From: Gammaproteobacteria bacterium
Lineage (GTDB): Bacteria; Pseudomonadota; Gammaproteobacteria; Enterobacterales; Alteromonadaceae
NCBI GenBank assembly: GCA_018826295.1
Contig: JAHJZX010000054.1
Span: forward strand, 1-56,382
Length of the DNA: 56,382 nt
Reading direction: 5' to 3'
Below are positions 55,359 through 56,382 of this stretch, in pieces; the stretch's first letter is position 1; each line of letters begins with the position of its first letter. A model generated the notes under the pieces. That model saw nothing but the letters and a program-made list of their open reading frames with translations. It did not search any database and had not been told where the DNA came from. The position numbers and the translations under genes are program-made.

Positions 55359-56204
55359 TTATCTACCTTGCCTTTTCGCCAAAAACGCCAGTTTTTCTAC
55401 CAGGGCGACATCCTGCTCGTTTTTAAGCAAGGCACCAAACATCGGCATTAAGCCGCCTTTTTGCTGCTTGTCAGTTAATACTTCGGCCGGTATATCTTCG
55501 GCCAGCAATAACTTTAACCAGTCGAGCAGCTCTGACGTAGACGGCTTTTTCTTTAATCCCGGCAGCTCGCGCAGCTCAAAAAACACCTCAAGCGCCGTAC
55601 TTAGCAACTGCTGTTGAATGCCCGGGTAATGCACAGCAACAATGGCGCGTAGCGTATCGGCATCCGGAAAACGGATATAGTGAAAAAAGCAGCGGCGTAA
55701 AAAGGCATCCGGCAGCTCCTTTTCATTATTTGAGGTAATAATCACTATTGGCCGCTCAACCGCGCTTATTTGCTCGCCGGTCTCGTGCACATAAAACGCC
55801 ATCCTATCCAGCTCGTGCAGTAAATCGTTGGGAAACTCGATATCGGCTTTATCTATTTCATCAATCAACAGCACCGGGCGCTTAGCCGCGGTAAAGGCCT
55901 GCCACAGTTTACCGGGGCGGATATAGTTATTAATATCATGTACCTTGTCGCTGCCCAGTTGGCTGTCGCGCAGGCGGGATACCGCATCGTACTCGTACAG
56001 GCCATGCTGTGCCTTAGTGGTCGATTTTATATGCCACTGAATAAGCTCGGTGCCGAGGCTTGCCGCCAACTCTTCGGCCAGCCGGGTTTTACCCGTGCCC
56101 GGCTCGCCTTTTATCAACAGCGGTTTTTCCAACGTTACCGCGGCATTTACTGCCAGCGCCAGTTCGTCAGACACGATATAGTTGTCGGTGCTTACAAAGG
56201 CCAT
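55359..56204 (-). CDS. MoxR-family AAA+ ATPase
   Basis: 281 aa. Walker A GEPGTGKTRLAEELA (about 37-51), Walker B VLLIDEIDKADIEFP, sensor 1 IVIITSNNEKELPDAFLRRC, and the helical lid. MoxR ATPases act with VWA proteins as chaperones for cofactor insertion or complex assembly; the VWA partner is the next gene on the same strand. Target not identifiable here. Confidence 0.93.
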   Translation of the reverse strand: MAFVSTDNYIVSDELALAVNAAVTLEKPLLIKGEPGTGKTRLAEELAASLGTELIQWHIKSTTKAQHGLYEYDAVSRLRDSQLGSDKVHDINNYIRPGKLWQAFTAAKRPVLLIDEIDKADIEFPNDLLHELDRMAFYVHETGEQISAVERPIVIITSNNEKELPDAFLRRCFFHYIRFPDADTLRAIVAVHYPGIQQQLLSTALEVFFELRELPGLKKKPSTSELLDWLKLLLAEDIPAEVLTDKQQKGGLMPMFGALLKNEQDVALVEKLAFLAKRQGR

Positions 56205-56338
56205 CTCTACCCTCTATGCTTAGTATTCAAACCCAAGGTTGTTGTGGTGAAACGTAATATCTTATAGCCAAAAGCTACTGTAATTTTTGCCACGCTGGCG
56301 TATTCTTATAACCAATTTATCGTAAACGGAGTTTTTTT

Positions 56339-56382
56339 ATGGCAAACGTCTATGCAGACAACTCATTGTCTATCGGCCGCAC
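56339..56382 (+). CDS. cysK: Cysteine synthase A, N-terminal fragment (runs off the window)
   Basis: Fourteen full codons, MANVYADNSLSIGR plus the first bases of a Thr codon, match the start of CysK (O-acetylserine sulfhydrylase). CGGAG lies 8 bp before the ATG. The 134 bp upstream, divergent from moxR, hold AT-rich -10-like sequence (TATAAC near 56308) but no convincing -35, in keeping with a promoter needing an activator such as CysB, which is inferred from E. coli. Confidence 0.8.
   Translation, partial: MANVYADNSLSIGR

Noticed and set aside
1..56382. CRISPR arrays, tRNA or rRNA genes, insertion sequences, prophage genes.
   Set aside because: None found by reading both strands; no regularly spaced repeats, no transposase or integrase motifs, no cloverleaf-like sequence seen.

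Overview
The window looks like a chromosomal segment of a marine or freshwater gammaproteobacterium of the Alteromonadales type. Rheinheimera, Arsukibacterium or Alishewanella is my best guess, inferred from gene content and order and not from a search. Clues are the EarP/EF-P arginine-rhamnosylation pair, CsiV next to mfd, the comEC-msbA-lpxK-ycaR-kdsB order, and many short Alteromonadales-style conserved hypotheticals. I see no tRNA, rRNA, insertion sequence, prophage or CRISPR array. Almost everything is coding. The only gene-free stretch over 300 bp is the divergent sdhC/gltA control region (25154-25545).

Layout. 1-4 kb (minus): start of efp, earP, two hypotheticals, a periplasmic rhodanese, a LysE-type exporter and a periplasmic binding protein. 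4.1-6.1 kb: a DUF3185 protein converging on glnS. 6.2-14.4 kb (minus): ten tightly packed genes encoding a GNAT-like 'thermostable hemolysin' homologue, an AMP-binding enzyme, a haem-oxygenase-like diiron oxidase, an SDR, a TPR protein, a QseBC/PmrAB-type two-component system, a cupredoxin, an FTR1-like membrane protein and a small beta-barrel protein. A site with the architecture of a PmrA/QseB box (two TTAA half-sites, 5-nt spacer) lies just upstream of the first gene. 14.4-15.4 kb: a NadR-like bifunctional enzyme.

15.6-26.8 kb is the TCA-cycle cluster: sdhCDAB-sucAB-sucCD on the minus strand, divergent from gltA. Terminator hairpins after sdhB and after sucB and a promoter-like site before sucC divide it into probable sub-operons. 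27-36 kb: csdA-csdE converging on a long minus-strand operon for competence, envelope and tRNA/rRNA modification (comEC, msbA, lpxK, ycaR, kdsB, an RluA-like synthase, tcdA). 36-45 kb: a DUF2062 protein, the lolCDE lipoprotein exporter, then PilZ-like protein, mfd and csiV on the plus strand. 45-56 kb: ylqF, a receiver-TPR protein whose receiver lacks its phospho-acceptor Asp, a DUF1993 protein, a zinc alcohol dehydrogenase, rimO, two HDOD proteins (one with a degenerate EAL domain), a MoxR/VWA pair separated by a hairpin-rich spacer, and the first codons of cysK.

The most interesting region is 6.2-14.4 kb. The first four genes look like an acyl-activation, transfer, oxidation and reduction pathway for an unknown lipid-derived small molecule. 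The downstream genes look like a metal-linked sensing and transport module, and the control site suggests that one regulator ties the two together. The layout is directly visible; the chemistry is inference.
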